NCBI GenBank assembly: GCA_008508345.1
Contig: QNGE01002663.1
Coordinates: 42,902-106,901 of the forward strand
Length of the DNA stretch: 64,000 nt
From: Paragonimus westermani
Lineage: Eukaryota; Platyhelminthes; Trematoda; Plagiorchiida; Troglotrematidae
Direction of reading: 5' to 3'
Part shown: positions 1 to 11,900 of the stretch, in pieces
How positions within the stretch are numbered: the first letter of the stretch is position 1
How the letters are laid out: each line of letters opens with the position of its first letter
Notes under the pieces: model-generated
What the model was told of the DNA's origin: nothing
What the model saw: the letters and a program-made list of their open reading frames with translations, nothing else
Databases searched by the model: none
Translations under genes and position numbers: made by a program

Positions 1-2756
1 GCGTTGTCGATTGGACGCAATCGGAAAAGGCTTCATACGCACTCTCCTATCCTCCCCTGCTTATAGTTTAACATTGTTGTCGACTGATTGAATCGCGGCT
101 GTTCTTCTACTGAGCACGGATGCATTGCCTTCCATGGCAGTGAAGATAGCGACTTTCTTAGCTAATACAAAACTAGTGTGAAGATAAGTCACACAATTTT
201 AGATAAATGTGGAATTTGCGGCAATAAACTAACAAATTAGACAATACTATCTACCCTTCGCATGTTAGACTTGATCGCCACTTTGATCAACTTAGCCTCA
301 AGTTAATAGTCAGGCTGACTAAAATTTTTAGGCGGAAGAAATCAGACAATGTAGAAATGACTACATATCACCCACTCCTATCTATACCTGCAAAAGGCTT
401 GTATGTGAAATCTGAGATAAGTTCAACATTGAAATTCCGCACATATTTATTCACGTTTCTCTTGCGTAGTGTCTAAAATACAAAGTAGGCCTTAAGGAAA
501 TCGTCGAATTCGCGTTGGCGACATCAGTTTTCAGATCAACCTATCACGATGATTTCTTATGGGATGTGGACTCACACAAATCATTACCAGTCGACTGTGA
601 AGCTTTGGTCATGGTCTTATTCACACTGACTACAACCGTAATAAAACGCAAGGGCAAAACCCAGGGGTTATCCAAGTATGCATTTTTGTTCCACTGGCGA
701 TCGATATTACTTGGTCTCCCAGCAGGCATGAGTGAACTCCGTTACCTACTGGATTCAAGAAGTTACCGATTCCCATCGCTAGCTTTGCCCTCCTCACACG
801 TGTCTTTCAAAGTGTCCGAAAACACTATGAGCCTCAGTCACAAATGTCAGAACAGAGCTGTCTCTAGACTGCTAACCAGGTGAAGTATGTGTATGACTCC
901 TATTCAATTAACTAAACGCTTCGATCGTAGGAAAAAATAAACTAAAAAAACTTATGAATTTAAAAAGGTTATGCTGTGACCAGCATTTCAGTTTCAATAA
1001 AAATGTCAGCAATCCATAAAGCGATTAATTGTTGCGCTCTATCTATTCATTCAACCTGTTTACAGTGCGAGTTGATTGATTAATACGCCTCATATGTGAC
1101 ATGGTGGACCTGCCTAACAATTATTGCAGGGGTCAAGATTTGGATGATTCATGAAGCGCCGTTTTGCAAGCCGACTAGGTGTTCCTGTTAACCGTCGTTC
1201 ATTTTGACGAAGGAAGACTGATAAGTTCTAGTCACTGCAGATAGTGCAGGTCCGTTAATACACAATGTGACAACCCTATCATTTATCTACACGATGAGAA
1301 CTAAAGAACGGTCGCGTTTATCATCCAACGAGTCTGCATGAGGTGGGAAAATCGGTAGAAGGTAGTGGCGTTTGGAGTCCCTGCTTTCAGTTTGACCTAA
1401 TTCAAAGTTTTGAATATCCACAATCATGATCTTTAGCTGATTACACAAAATTCGTTGATAGTAGCAAATGTGGATGATCTACTTGAAAAGCAAATGTCTT
1501 TTATACCTGGCCTACCACTTTAAATAGAACCTTTGTTTAAAAAAATAGAGAATACTGCCGTATGAACTTTTTGTTCTAAGTCACACTACGATGTATGAAA
1601 CCTATTTAATGATGCTATAACAAAACGACTGGTTGATTTTGGCCACGTTGGCGATTGCAAGTCAACAAACTGGGATACGTAGCTAAGGTAGGATACCGTC
1701 CTAGTATCTCCAGAGAATGATCAACAAATAAAGGTGATTGCCATTTTTAACAAATTCGTGATTTGGTTAATGGCACCTAATGTTTTATTTGTGGAGAACC
1801 CCAACGACCTGGACGACTTGTTTAGGGTTTGTTAGGCGAGTTCAGGTTGCACGTCGATTAAGGCAAATGAAGAACACAAGAAAACCTCCGTAGATTAACC
1901 GTATTTTTTAGAAATCTTTGGGAAAAGGGGCTATCAATTTGCTGGCCAGGATTTGGTGAACCACCGTATATGACCTAGTCATGTCGAGTGTGTGTTACGT
2001 ACAAAATGTCACAGCTTTATTCTTGATTAGATATTATGCATGCTTTTGCATCCATCGACTTATTTCTCTAGGAGCAAACTCCGACCGGTAAACAAATTCG
2101 TTTATGAAAGATTGAAATCATATTTCAATCTTATTGATGAAATACAACTCAAACAAATGTTAACAGTTGCTGAGCTATTCAATACCCACCAAACACTCCA
2201 GCTTCTCAACAGTGTCTCGTGCTCCCGGGTTAACTTCAGTTGGTCTTTGACTAGAGTGTCAGCCGAGAAGTGCTTATTGCAATTCTTCTAAAACCATCAC
2301 GGTGAGACTGGACCTTGATGTGCTATGACGGCTTGCGCATCTCGATGACCTATTGGGCTAAACTGGACAGAGTTACTCATACCAGACAGGCCAACAGATA
2401 GAGGTCTGACAAACCACAGTCTCCTGGTCCTTCAGGTTGGGAACTGGAAGATGGTTGGCATCTCTTCTTGAAAAAAGCACAATTTCTGGTACACCGCCAC
2501 CCACTCGCTTCCTTGCGGTACAGCCTATTGAGCCAAAAGCTTTGGTTGAGAACCCTAATCGTTCTCCTGTCTAGGTATGGGCGTCCTGAGAGTATCTCAG
2601 CCCACACACATCCATGATGATAATGAATTCTTCCAAAAATTTTCAGATTTTATTTCCATCGAATACCTTTCAGTAGGAGGCATGGATAAGGTAACATCTG
2701 TTTTGGTGCGTTGGGAGAGAAGCAACACAGAAAAATATGTTCAGTAGTTGGGGATT
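1..2756. other. No recognisable gene
   Basis: I see no exon, RNA gene or transposon domain here. The longest open frames (515-883 +, 2040-2291 +, 2377-2607 -) show no family motif and begin at non-ATG codons or lack context. The 5' exon(s) carrying the N-terminal BTB half of the gene at 3967 were looked for here and not found, so they are probably left of the window. Confidence 0.6.
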
Positions 2757-2999
2757 TGGTTTATTTTCATGTTGACCGTCACTCACGTTTGATCACAGCC
2801 TTCGCATTCAGATGAACCTTGCAGCCAGCCTCTTTCGAAAAGAAGCATTAGACTCGAGTTTCTCTCTCATTAAAGTTCGTCAGTAGTGCATATCCTTGCC
2901 ACGGCCGAGGTTTCAACTCCGGCCACGCTTTTATGAGGCAACCGTGTTGACCAATGCGCCATTGACCTCACATTAGGTACAACTGAATCATCAAATCTA
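2757..2999 (-). repeat. tRNA-derived SINE, copy 1 (inverted partner of 3186-3411)
   Basis: Read on the minus strand, this aligns over about 240 bp with the plus-strand copy at 3186-3411. It has a pol III A-box-like stretch (TGGCGCATTGGTCA) and a B-box-like stretch (GGAGTTGAAACCTCGG) about 40 bp apart, as expected of a tRNA-derived SINE head. A body follows that includes AATGAGAGAGAAACTCGAG and an A-rich end. There is no intact tRNA cloverleaf, so this is a SINE and not a tRNA gene. Boundaries are approximate. Confidence 0.65.
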
Positions 3000-3185
3000 C
3001 TACTCATCAGTAATCTGAAATATCGCCTTGCATGTTTGATGAGATCAGTGACCTCGACCTGTTTGGGAAGTCATAACCGCTGGGTTATCAACTGGAGTTG
3101 ATTGGAAACAGGACGGTTACTGTGTCTTCTCTCGAGACAATCGGGCAACCCGATCATTGCTCACAAGCGAGACTGGTTAAACGTT

Positions 3186-3411
3186 TAGATTTGATGATTC
3201 GTTCGTGTCTAATGTGAGATCAATAGCGCAGTGGTCATGATTGAATGGCCGGAGTTCAAATGCCGGCCGAGGCAAGGATGTGCACTACTGAAAATCTTCA
3301 ATGAGAGAGAACCTCGAGTCTGGTGCTTCCTTTCGAAAGAGGCTGGCCGGAAAGTCTATCTGAATACGAAGGCTTCGATCAAATGTGAGTGATGCTCAGC
3401 TTGAAATAAAA
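3186..3411 (+). repeat. tRNA-derived SINE, copy 2
   Basis: This is the plus-strand partner of the SINE at 2757-2999. It carries an A-box-like TAGCGCAGTGGTCA, a B-box-like GGAGTTCAAATGCCGG, the same body (AATGAGAGAGAACCTCGAG, then TTTCGAAAGAGGCTGGC) and an A-rich end (TTGAAATAAAAAAG). The two copies are about 186 bp apart in opposite orientation, just upstream of the BTB-BACK exon. A transcript crossing both could fold into a hairpin of over 200 bp. Confidence 0.65.
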
Positions 3412-3966
3412 AAGTAAAATATGTGGCACATGGTTTGAAGAGTACACAGCAAAGAGATTGTGAATTTGTACTTGTTACCATTATTTATCAGCGTTTTGTA
3501 ATTCAAGAAGGTGTGAATTACAACAAATGCCAAAACAAACTATTTGTTCCTAACAGAAGCTTGCTTTTGGTTTTGTTAATATGTCTGTATTTGTTTCAGC
3601 CGATCATAAATCATGCAAGCCGTTCAGACTTGGTCTTTCATCTCTATGTAGTCTGTTTGTGTTCGGTTGAGTCATCCATAGGTTTTTCTCATCTTGAAAT
3701 TTCAAAGCCTCTATTTGTCAATCCATTAGGCCGTGCCTTGAAGTTACCGTGAAATCACAATTCATTCAGTCTAAGTCAGATTGCTACTTTGTTTGGCTGA
3801 AACAGAAGTCGGAGCGCGCTGTTTGAGTTCTCGGTCATCTAGACAAGTAATTTACGTTTGGGACATCTTGGCAATTGATGAAAAATTCTACGGTTATACT
3901 TATAGCGTGTTGCCAAATATTTCAGCCTGCTAATGGTCGTTTGTCGGTTAACCCGATGATTTGCAG

Positions 3967-4499
3967 ATATATTTACTATGACGAAATGGTCTTCACTGGC
4001 GTTGTGGGCACACTGCGAACTTTATACGCCGCTCGAAAATACTGCTTCTACGATTTGGCCAGGGCGTGTGTGAACTATTTGGAAAATAACGTTTGCATAG
4101 AGCACGTTCTTAAGCTCCTCAAAGCAAGCTTTGATTTTAACGAGCCCCGATTACGCAACTTGTGTATGAGACTGATCATTAACGATACTTTTGAAGTGCT
4201 CAAACGCGAGGAATTCAAGGATGTCCATCGCGACTTGATTGTGCAAATATTGCATCAAGATGTTCTCAATATCCGAGAGATTGAATTGTTTGATCAAGTG
4301 ATGCACTGGGCCGAGAACGAATGCGAGCGCATCGGTATTCCCGTGACTGCGATGAACCAGCGCATCGCTCTGGGCAATCACAACTTCGCAAAAATTCGAT
4401 TCCCCACAATTTTACCTCATGAATTTGCTACTCATATAGTTGAAAGTGGGACTCTAAAGACGGACGAAATCATATCTATTCTACAATATCACATAACTG
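3967..4499 (+). CDS. BTB-BACK domain protein, internal exon (BTBD1/2/3/6-like)
   Basis: The translation starts YIYYDEMVF and continues LYAARKYCFYDLARACVNYL, matching the end of the BTB fold and the BTB-BACK junction of BTBD1/2/3/6 proteins. A full BACK domain follows (DEPxL-like FNEPRLRNLC, then IREIELFDQVMHWAENEC, then KIRFPTI, then SGTLKTDEI). BACK proteins usually act as cullin-3 adaptors; that role is family knowledge, not shown here. The acceptor is taken as TTTGCAG ending at 3966; an alternative AG ends at 3925 but adds residues that do not resemble BTB. The donor is G|GTAAGT at 4499/4500. The frame stays open to 4549 only by intron read-through. The first codon is split with an upstream exon I could not find. 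Confidence 0.85.
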
Positions 4500-5032
4500 G
4501 TAAGTTGACCGTCACTAACCCACCTTGCCTATTGTTATGTGCGAAGTAATCAGATGGTTCATGTTTAAGGGATTTTCACTGTCATGCTTTTCAAGCGATC
4601 ATGAATGTGTGGTATTTCAAAGTGTTTATCTTGAACTCTACGCTGTGTGAGTGGTATAGTCCTCTTACATACTCATCATGTAGATACATTTTAAGGGATA
4701 TTTCAATCAGTCACTGCTTACGTTACGAACCGAATCCATTATTTTACCGGTCATCGGTTCGACAATCACTTTCATTGATTAACTGATTGATATGATTGGC
4801 ATATGAGCTGCTTGTGTTTACGATTGATATTACTGGCCCAACACATCTGATTCTGCGAGGACTACCCCGTTGCTTGTCGGTTTTATGTGCACTGAAAGAA
4901 AAACCAATCAAAATGAGGTTCGCAACAGTTGCCGTGTCCACAATCAACCAAAAGATTCAAGTCAGCGCGCTGGTGGCACAAAAAAACCTATTGTGCCATG
5001 ATATCGGCAGTGCAAAATAATCTCTATAGTTT

Positions 5033-5420
5033 TGTGGTGTAACTCTCGATTCACCGACTATCCAAACCCCGATACAACAGAAGATCTGACGAACTGCCAA
5101 TCCACATATCGCGTTAAAGATACAAAATCAGGATTGGACGAACGGTCTCAGTGTTATGCCTTCCGTTATTTGCCAATTTATCTGTTCTGTATTCCACCAA
5201 TTAGCATACAGTTTATGGTGGCGCATGTGCTAATGAGATCAGCCGATGACAGGCTGGGATTTCTTTAATACTGTTGTACATCCATAAATTCGGCGTCTCC
5301 ATTCATGAATAAAAACTGCTTACTGCTACCAGTATCAGGTCTTCTTATTACTTGCGTGAGAGGTTTCAATTCACGTATGATTCCTAGGGCTTTTCGAAGT
5401 TCCTAATTCTGAGTTTCACA
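5033..5420 (+). repeat. 5' LTR of the intronic Gypsy element
   Basis: The LTR begins TGTGGTG and ends TTTCACA. It contains an AATAAA polyadenylation signal at 5308-5313. It is the same length as the 3' LTR (388 bp). By eye, all mismatches lie in the first ~32 and last ~22 bases, with the central ~330 bp identical. The bases after it (TTGGTGTTGCGG from about 5423) are where a tRNA primer site would lie; I could not assign the tRNA. Confidence 0.9.
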
Positions 5421-5435
5421 CATTGGTGTTGCGGA

Positions 5436-6181
5436 ATGGAACTGCCTGCAATTGAACAATTGAATCTTCATGCTGGTGCGAGTGAAATCGAGGAATGGGT
5501 CGAACGATTTGAACTGTGGTGCAGCATTCATCGGGATGTGAGGAAAAAAATTTAATCAGCTTTCTTCGTTACCGCTGGTGTCGTGAATTGCATTCGTTAC
5601 TGAAGAATCTGGCTTATCCGAATGCCCCAGCCTCGTTGCCGTTCGACGAACTAAAGAATTTGTTGTTAAAGCACGTGCTTTCAGTCAATTTCCAGGCCAC
5701 AGAACGGGCGAAGTTCAATTCATTAGTGCGTTCAACACGCACGAGCTTCCGTGAGTTCATTCTACAATTGCGAAAACAAGCTGCCCGTTATAACTTCGGT
5801 GACAAGCTGGAGGAGAATCTACGTGATCAATTGATTGTTGGTGTCAATGACGCTGATCTTCAGCGTAGATTGCTGGCCAAACAAGATGTGACTTTCCAAG
5901 AGACCCGAGACATCTGCGAGCAGCAGTATGACGTCAATGCCGTTATAGCTGATTCTGACGTGACATACTGCCACCCGAAAATACGCGGAGTTACCGGTCA
6001 TCGGTTAGCTCTGCTAGGTGAAGCTGATGTATTGATTGTTGGTAATGAGAATGAGCTGATTCCACTGCGTTTCTTGGTGTCGGAAGGAAGTCCAGCTATT
6101 CTGGGATTAAAAGCTTTAAAACACCTCAACTGTGCTCTTTCTCTAAATACTAATTACAAAAATGGTCCAAATGAAGAGTAA
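5436..6181 (+). pseudogene. gag: Gypsy gag with fused protease C-terminal remnant
   Basis: The ATG at 5436 opens a gag start (EIEEWVERFELWC). The frame shifts at the A7 run 5544-5550 and continues at 5516-6181. The matrix/capsid-like part includes FREFILQLRKQAARYNFGDK and the DADLQRRLLAKQD segment common to this Gypsy gag group, to about 5920. From about 5990 the residues look like the end of a retropepsin (SEGSPAILGLKALKHL). The zinc knuckles and the DTG active site that should lie between are absent, so an internal deletion has fused the two. In-frame stops TAA 6179 and TAG 6185 separate it from pol, which is in the same frame. Confidence 0.75.
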
Positions 6182-6232
6182 CAAGCCTAGTTATGCAACC
6201 TGATTGCTCAGTGCTCACAACTTTCACGAGGG

Positions 6233-7435
6233 ATGAAGGTAGAGCTAGCAAAACTGGAGGTGCAAGGGGACCCGGTTTTTCTAACGCGACGAACAATACC
6301 TTATGGAATGAGAGAACATGTGCATAATGCTTTCAACAGATTGAAGGAAGACGGCATAATCTCGCAGGTTAACTCATCAGCATGAGCCACACCAAGCGTT
6401 ATGGTTATGAAAGCCCTTCACGGTAGCAAAGTGTTTTCTAAAATTGACCTGACAGACGCATATTTACAAATTCCGTTGGAGTATGATTGTAAGGCGATCA
6501 CTACGATTAGAATCCCTCGGGGATTATTTGAGTACAATTGTTTACCGTTTGGATTACACGTATCAGCCGGGATATTCCAGGCTGCGATTGATGAAGTAAT
6601 TAGAGATTTACCAGGAGTACTCGCTTATCAAGATGATGTAATCATATACGCCGATAATGCAGAAGAGCATGATAAGAGGTTGCTTTCACTTCTGAAACGA
6701 TTCAGAAGTAAGAACATAGCCATAAAGCCTTCTAAGTGCGTGTTCCAAGTGCGGGAGCTGAGTTTCCTTGGTATTACCATATGTGAAAGAGGGCACAAGC
6801 CGAACCCTGACCGGTACAAAGCTTTGGTTACCGTTACATCGTCAGGAGACCAGGATGAGAAGCGATCAATAATGAGATGTTTGCAGTACTATTTCCATTT
6901 TATCCCAAACTTTTCGACAAAAGCACAACCATCATTTGCAGTTCAGTCAGCAGAAATATCGTCTTGGACTCAAAAAGACGAAATTCTTCTACGAGAATTA
7001 ATAAAAGTTGTGATTAAAAGGCCGATGTTAGCCCCATTTACCATGTCTAAAGTTACCACGCTGATCACAAGTGCATCCGGTGTTGGCACTGGTGCTTTGT
7101 TGGAACTGGAGGGATATTCGATCAGTTGCATACCACGTTTGTTGAATAAGGCTGTCAGGAGGCTGCATAAATATTTGTTCGGTGTTAGATTCAAAATTTT
7201 TACTGATCACCAAGCTCTACAGTATTTATTTGACCCCCACAAATCAATTGCCAAATCATTAGCGGTAATGATACAGTGATGGAATCTAGTTCTAGCAGCA
7301 TACGACTGTGAAATCGATCATCATCCTGATAAACAGATTCCTCAGGTAGATTTTCAATCACGGTATTCCAGTTATTCAGCCGCTGTAGCTTGCTTGCTTG
7401 CTTCGCCAGCGATTCCAATAAGCCGAGAGGACTAG
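6233..7435 (+). pseudogene. pol: Gypsy reverse transcriptase-RNase H
   Basis: A single frame encodes an RT start (LTRRTIPYGMREH), TGA at 6383 where the family has Trp, then after a missing stretch of the fingers FSKIDLTDAYLQIPL, the LPFGL motif and the catalytic box AYQDDVIIYAD. RNase H-like sequence follows (LITSASGVGTGALLE, FTDHQALQYLF). After TGA 7277 the connection segment (YDCEIDHHPDKQIPQVDFQS) continues in the same frame to TAG 7433. The RT active-site aspartates are kept, but the deletion and three stops make this copy non-functional. Confidence 0.85.
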
Positions 7436-8599
7436 ATCAAGACAACTGTAAACTATTATGGCACGGTAATTGCCGCGATGACCAAGGGTTGGTCGTCAGG
7501 TATTAAGAAACACGCGGTGTTATTCAAGAACCGAGAGGGGTTGTCAATACAACCTGATGGTGTGCTGTGTCGGAGAGATCAATTGGTCATTCCACCACCG
7601 CTACGAAAGGCGGTATTAGACGACTTGCATAAAGGTCACCTGGGCGTAGACAGTATGGAATCCCTGGCTCGACAGATGTGTTGGTGGCAAGAGATAAACT
7701 CGGATATCAAGAGCATTGCAGTGAACTGCCACACCTGCCTCCACAAAATAAAGACAAGGCTGAAGAATTGGACACCTTGGTCGGACAGCTACCTACCATG
7801 GCAACGGGTGCACGCAGACTATTGTGGGCCAATTATTGGTAACTATCACATTCCGATGTTAATTGATTCATACTCACGGTGGCCAGAAGTGTTTATTACA
7901 ATCTCACCTTCCACAGCATTTACCATGCAAGCGTTTCGTAAATGCTTCAGTCGTGAAGGCATCCCGCAGGTCCTGTTGACAGACAACGGGTCACAATTTT
8001 GTTCCGCTGAAATGAAACAGTGGCTTGACAGCATCGGGTGTCGCCACTTGCGAACGGAGCCTCGGCATCCATGTTCAAAGGAGGCCGCAGAAAATGTGGT
8101 GAAAACGCTCAAAAGTGTCGTGAGTTCCACTAATCCCAAAACATTTGCTGAACTGGATGTGTTTCTCGATAACTTTCTGCTTCAGTACAGGAACGCGGTC
8201 CATTGCACAACGAAGGAGAGTCCAGCGGTGCTATTTAAATCAAGGCGACTAAGAGCAACACTTCAGTGTGTGGATTCAAAGAATGTGATATATTTTCGTG
8301 GAAACGATTTGCGACCTACCAAAGGATTGATCACTCGCCAGCTAGGCAGCACAATGGCATAAATTACTGACCTGCACGATGCAACCATTTGTCGGAAACA
8401 CAATGACCAAATCCAGTTTCGAAGCACTGAAGAAGTGGCCATGGAGGAAGCAGAACACCCTGTACTGCAAGAGTTTGATGCCCCGAGAAGATCAAAACGA
8501 TTAGCAAATATGAATGCGGAGGATTCTAGAAGAGGGGAAGATTGTGGTGGAAATCTTGATTCACCGATTATCCAAACCCCGATACAACAGAAGATCTGA
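7436..8599 (+). pseudogene. Gypsy integrase with pol C-terminal tail
   Basis: This continues the same frame as RT-RNase H. It has an H2C2 zinc-binding region (LHKGHLG ... CHTC) at about 7625-7740. The DDE core is HADYCGP (D, ~7815), LTDNGSQF (D, ~7980) and AAENVVKTLK (E, ~8090), so all three catalytic acids are present. A chromo-region-like tail FRGNDLRPTKG follows. TAA at 8360 interrupts, after which ITDLHDATICRKH and the basic tail APRRSKRLA run on to TGA 8597-8599, which lies inside the 3' LTR. Confidence 0.85.
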
Positions 8600-8930
8600 C
8601 GAACTGCCAATCCACATATCGCGTTAAAGATACAAAATCAGGATTGGACGAACGGTCTCAGTGTTATGCCTTCCGTTATTTGCCAATTTATCTGTTCTGT
8701 ATTCCACCAATTAGCATACAGTTTATGGTGGCGCATGTGCTAATGAGATCAGCCGATGACAGGCTGGGATTTCTTTAATACTGTTGTACATCCATAAATT
8801 CGGCGTCTCCATTCATGAATAAAAACTGCTTACTGCTACCAGTATCAGGTCTTCTTATTACTTGCGTGAGAGGTTTCAATTCACGTATGATTCCTAGGGC
8901 TTTTCGAAGTCCCTGATTCTGAGTATCACA
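8543..8930 (+). repeat. 3' LTR of the intronic Gypsy element
   Basis: This is a direct repeat of 5033-5420, starting TGTGGTGG and ending GTATCACA, with no length difference. The pol reading frame enters this LTR by about 57 bases before its stop. A purine-rich stretch (AGAAGAGGGGAAGA) immediately before 8543 fits a polypurine tract. Confidence 0.9.
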
Positions 8931-11900
8931 ATTTTCTTTCACGAATTTGGTCTGGAGGAAGCACTAACCCACTAGTGAGCATCATACTCAAAATTCTATC
9001 AAAACCAACTGACAAAGATGGCAGTTGGTTCACATGTCCATGAGTACAAGCCACTTACTCAGGTGAATCAGCGAGACCCGCAAAGAAGCTGATATACAGG
9101 TATATTTTTACGTTCGCTAGCGAATTTATGTTGATGTGTATATAATTTTCTTATTTATATGCAAAATTATACACGTGGGTTCAGGAATTGGTTTTCAACT
9201 CCATTCTGCTTAACTTATAAAAATGGTTTGGCAAATGGATACCATTTGCCAGATTCCCCCTGGTTTTTTCTGCAAAAGCAGTGCAAACAAAACGTTTTAA
9301 CAAGTCAGAGATGACCGAGTAGGATGCAGAAAGTTGCACTCAGTCAAATTAAACTCTGATAGAAAACGGGTAAAACGATTTCGTAGATGATTGCTAGGGG
9401 GGAGGGAGGCTATATTACGATTGTCATTTGGTGGAGATTACATGGCCGTGAAAATTAATGACAAGGTATGTTTGTCAATGTACCTTCAATCTCCGACTGT
9501 AGAGTTACGGCTGGCAAAATCCACCATAGGGCAAACCTTCACGTCAGAGAGCAACGTTAGTGTGATCTACGTTCTTAGCAGTTCGCTTGTAGTTTTACCG
9601 ATAGCCATATCAATACGGTGTAAATGCGTTTGTATTAACGTACTGCTGAGTACAACCTAAGGTGGCTTACCCGGACAGTGGGACAAAAGAGCTCAACTTC
9701 AAGCACAGTAACACGGGCTTTTACATCTTTTTTCGTCAGGCCTCTTTTGACAGCAAACATTTGCTTGATGTTGCCAAGTTACTGCTACAGGGTGCTTTTA
9801 CCCACCGATGCTTATTAAAGCCCGCCCTTTGGTCTGCAAACAGAAAAAGCCCACTGTCACTCCCACTGGCAAAAGCAACTTGTATACACTCATGATCGAT
9901 TGCTAACCATTCATGTGGTCGTTTGTCTTACCAACATTCTTTATTCAGCGATGAAGATCACCTTAATTAGTCCATCTGATTCAACACACTTCCAATGCGC
10001 TATGCGTACACAAAGGTCAACGTTTGACAGTGGATACCAAGAAGCGAACGTACGCATCCACAACAGCAGTTAGTTGCAATGGGCGGTGGTGCACTTTACA
10101 TGTCTATTGGACGTGTTCTCTAATGTGCAGTTTAACTGATCTGTTTAATACCAGGTTTATCTAGCGGAAAATGGATAGCCCGGCGAACATTAAGGGAGGT
10201 CCTAAGCTTTGCACAGATCGTGCACATTGTCCGTAACTGGTAGGTGGTGTCTGATGTTCACCAACGTTCACATTAAGGAAGGTTACGGAAAAGACAGTGA
10301 CAACAACAAGAAGCTTTGTTTACTATGAGACAGTGCGCAATTCGCAAGTGCCTGTAAACAAAAGCACAGTGAATATGAGCGAAGAAGTACACGCTGGATC
10401 AATTCGGGCTGGCCTTAGGTTGATGACTGTGCAGGTTTCGTACTACAATAGAATCACAGTCACAGAGTGATTCGAATCAAGGAAACTTATGGCAGACAGC
10501 ACAGCTTCGCTGTCCGCGTTTGTATTCTTGAAAATGGACATTCCTAAGCCTCAGTTACGCGGATGCGGATTCGTCAAACGTTCAGTCTGTCATTTGGCAG
10601 AAACGACGTTTACTTGCACTAAACAGTGCTCTTTGATGTGTACTCATGCACGAAGTGCCACGGTAACTAAATTGCCCAACTTAAAGAGACAGAAGCGAGG
10701 CGTGGTCACTAAAGTTTAACAGATTACTGTTTTGTCCAGAGGATGTAGTCTGTTTGACCGATGTCGTTGTACTAACTGTCAGTTTTCTCGGCTATTCATA
10801 CTGTTCGAATGGCACGGGCTCCTTGCATCAGAAACTTCAACGAATGTTGAGATTTTCGTTGGAATAGGGATGCTTCATACTCTGTAACATAAGCAGGAAC
10901 GTTGGAGCATTTCTAACTAGCTTGAGAGTGAAGTACCCTGATAGCTATTTTAGATGGTTTGAAGCCTGTTTGTTAACAGTTCATCGGATATGAACACTGT
11001 TATCTTATACTTTGCAGAAAGAACACTGATTGGTGTTCATGGTTCTATTCAAATGGAATTAAAAATAACACTTCGGACATTCGTTTCAGGATTCAACCAT
11101 CTTCTCTAATCAAAACCCAAAAGTCTGATGAAGTCCATGTTAAATGTAGATCGGTTGGGATAAGTCGCGATCATGTCGAGTTTCCAAGAATTTTTTAAAC
11201 CTTTAAAGTTCGAGGCTGATTCGGAACAGAAACAAGCAAAAGCGCTCCAAAAATGCAACGGTGACCTGCAGAATATCTCATCACATCTCGAAGATGTGTC
11301 ACTTGTGTAGTCCTCAATCTTCTTCCAAATAAACCTCCATGGGGCTGATAAAAAAATGTACTTTTGGAAAATCTTTCTTTAGTTTTCTCGCGTATGCTAT
11401 TAAAATACTGTGCAAAAGGCTCAACTTCCGGACTTTGTCGTTTCCGTTAGCACTTCTGTAGCTCCCGAAGCATCGTTCACTCTGTACTGCGGTCGCTGGA
11501 AGCTGGAAAATAACATACGACGGTCAAGTGATTGAGTGAACACTGGTCTTCAGTGCTTCGAATGTTGTGCTAAGCCATACTGTTAGGTGCCACACTCCAA
11601 ATTGAAGGGCTCGTGGCCTGCTGGTCAGCAGCGCATCTGTACGTGACAGTGTGACAGTCAGTGAACAATCTTCACCTGTACTGTTGTTGACTGTTCCTTC
11701 CAATAGAGTTCCACTGCTCTTGGTTAGCTTTATTTCTGCATTTACTTATGTTTATTTACCAGTCTAAGGTTTCGGATAGAGCTCATAGATGAAAATTTAC
11801 ATAGGGGAGAAGTTGCTCTTATTGAGTGAATCCAATGTTTCAACCAGTACCCACTAAAAGCCCACACGATAATATTAAACTGTACATAGCTTTTTAAAAT

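Larger units (their letters stand above)
5033..8930 (+). mobile_element. Ty3/Gypsy LTR retrotransposon, internally deleted
   Basis: Two direct 388-bp LTRs (5033-5420 and 8543-8930) flank gag, a protease remnant, RT, RNase H and integrase, in Gypsy order. The element is 3,898 bp, short for a full element, because the zinc knuckle/protease active-site region and part of the RT fingers are missing. Flanking 5-mers AGTTT (5028-5032) and ATTTT (8931-8935) differ at one base and may be a decayed target-site duplication. It lies in the sense direction inside the BTB-BACK intron. Confidence 0.9.

Noticed and set aside
2900..3260. Possible tRNA genes at A/B-box pairs
   Set aside because: Two copies share about 200 bp of non-tRNA body and an A-rich end, so they are SINEs.
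3875..3966. Extension of the BTB-BACK exon to the left
   Set aside because: The residues do not resemble BTB, and an acceptor at 3966 restores the family's RYIYYDE alignment.
4500..4549. Coding extension past the BTB-BACK exon
   Set aside because: It begins with a strong GTAAGT donor and the exon joint at 12318 restores the family sequence.
5032..5268. 78-codon ORF before the Gypsy gag
   Set aside because: It lies within the 5' LTR and recurs in the 3' LTR.
11590..11680. tRNA-like stretch GGCTCGTGGCCTGCTGGTCAGC
   Set aside because: No B box at the right distance and no cloverleaf.
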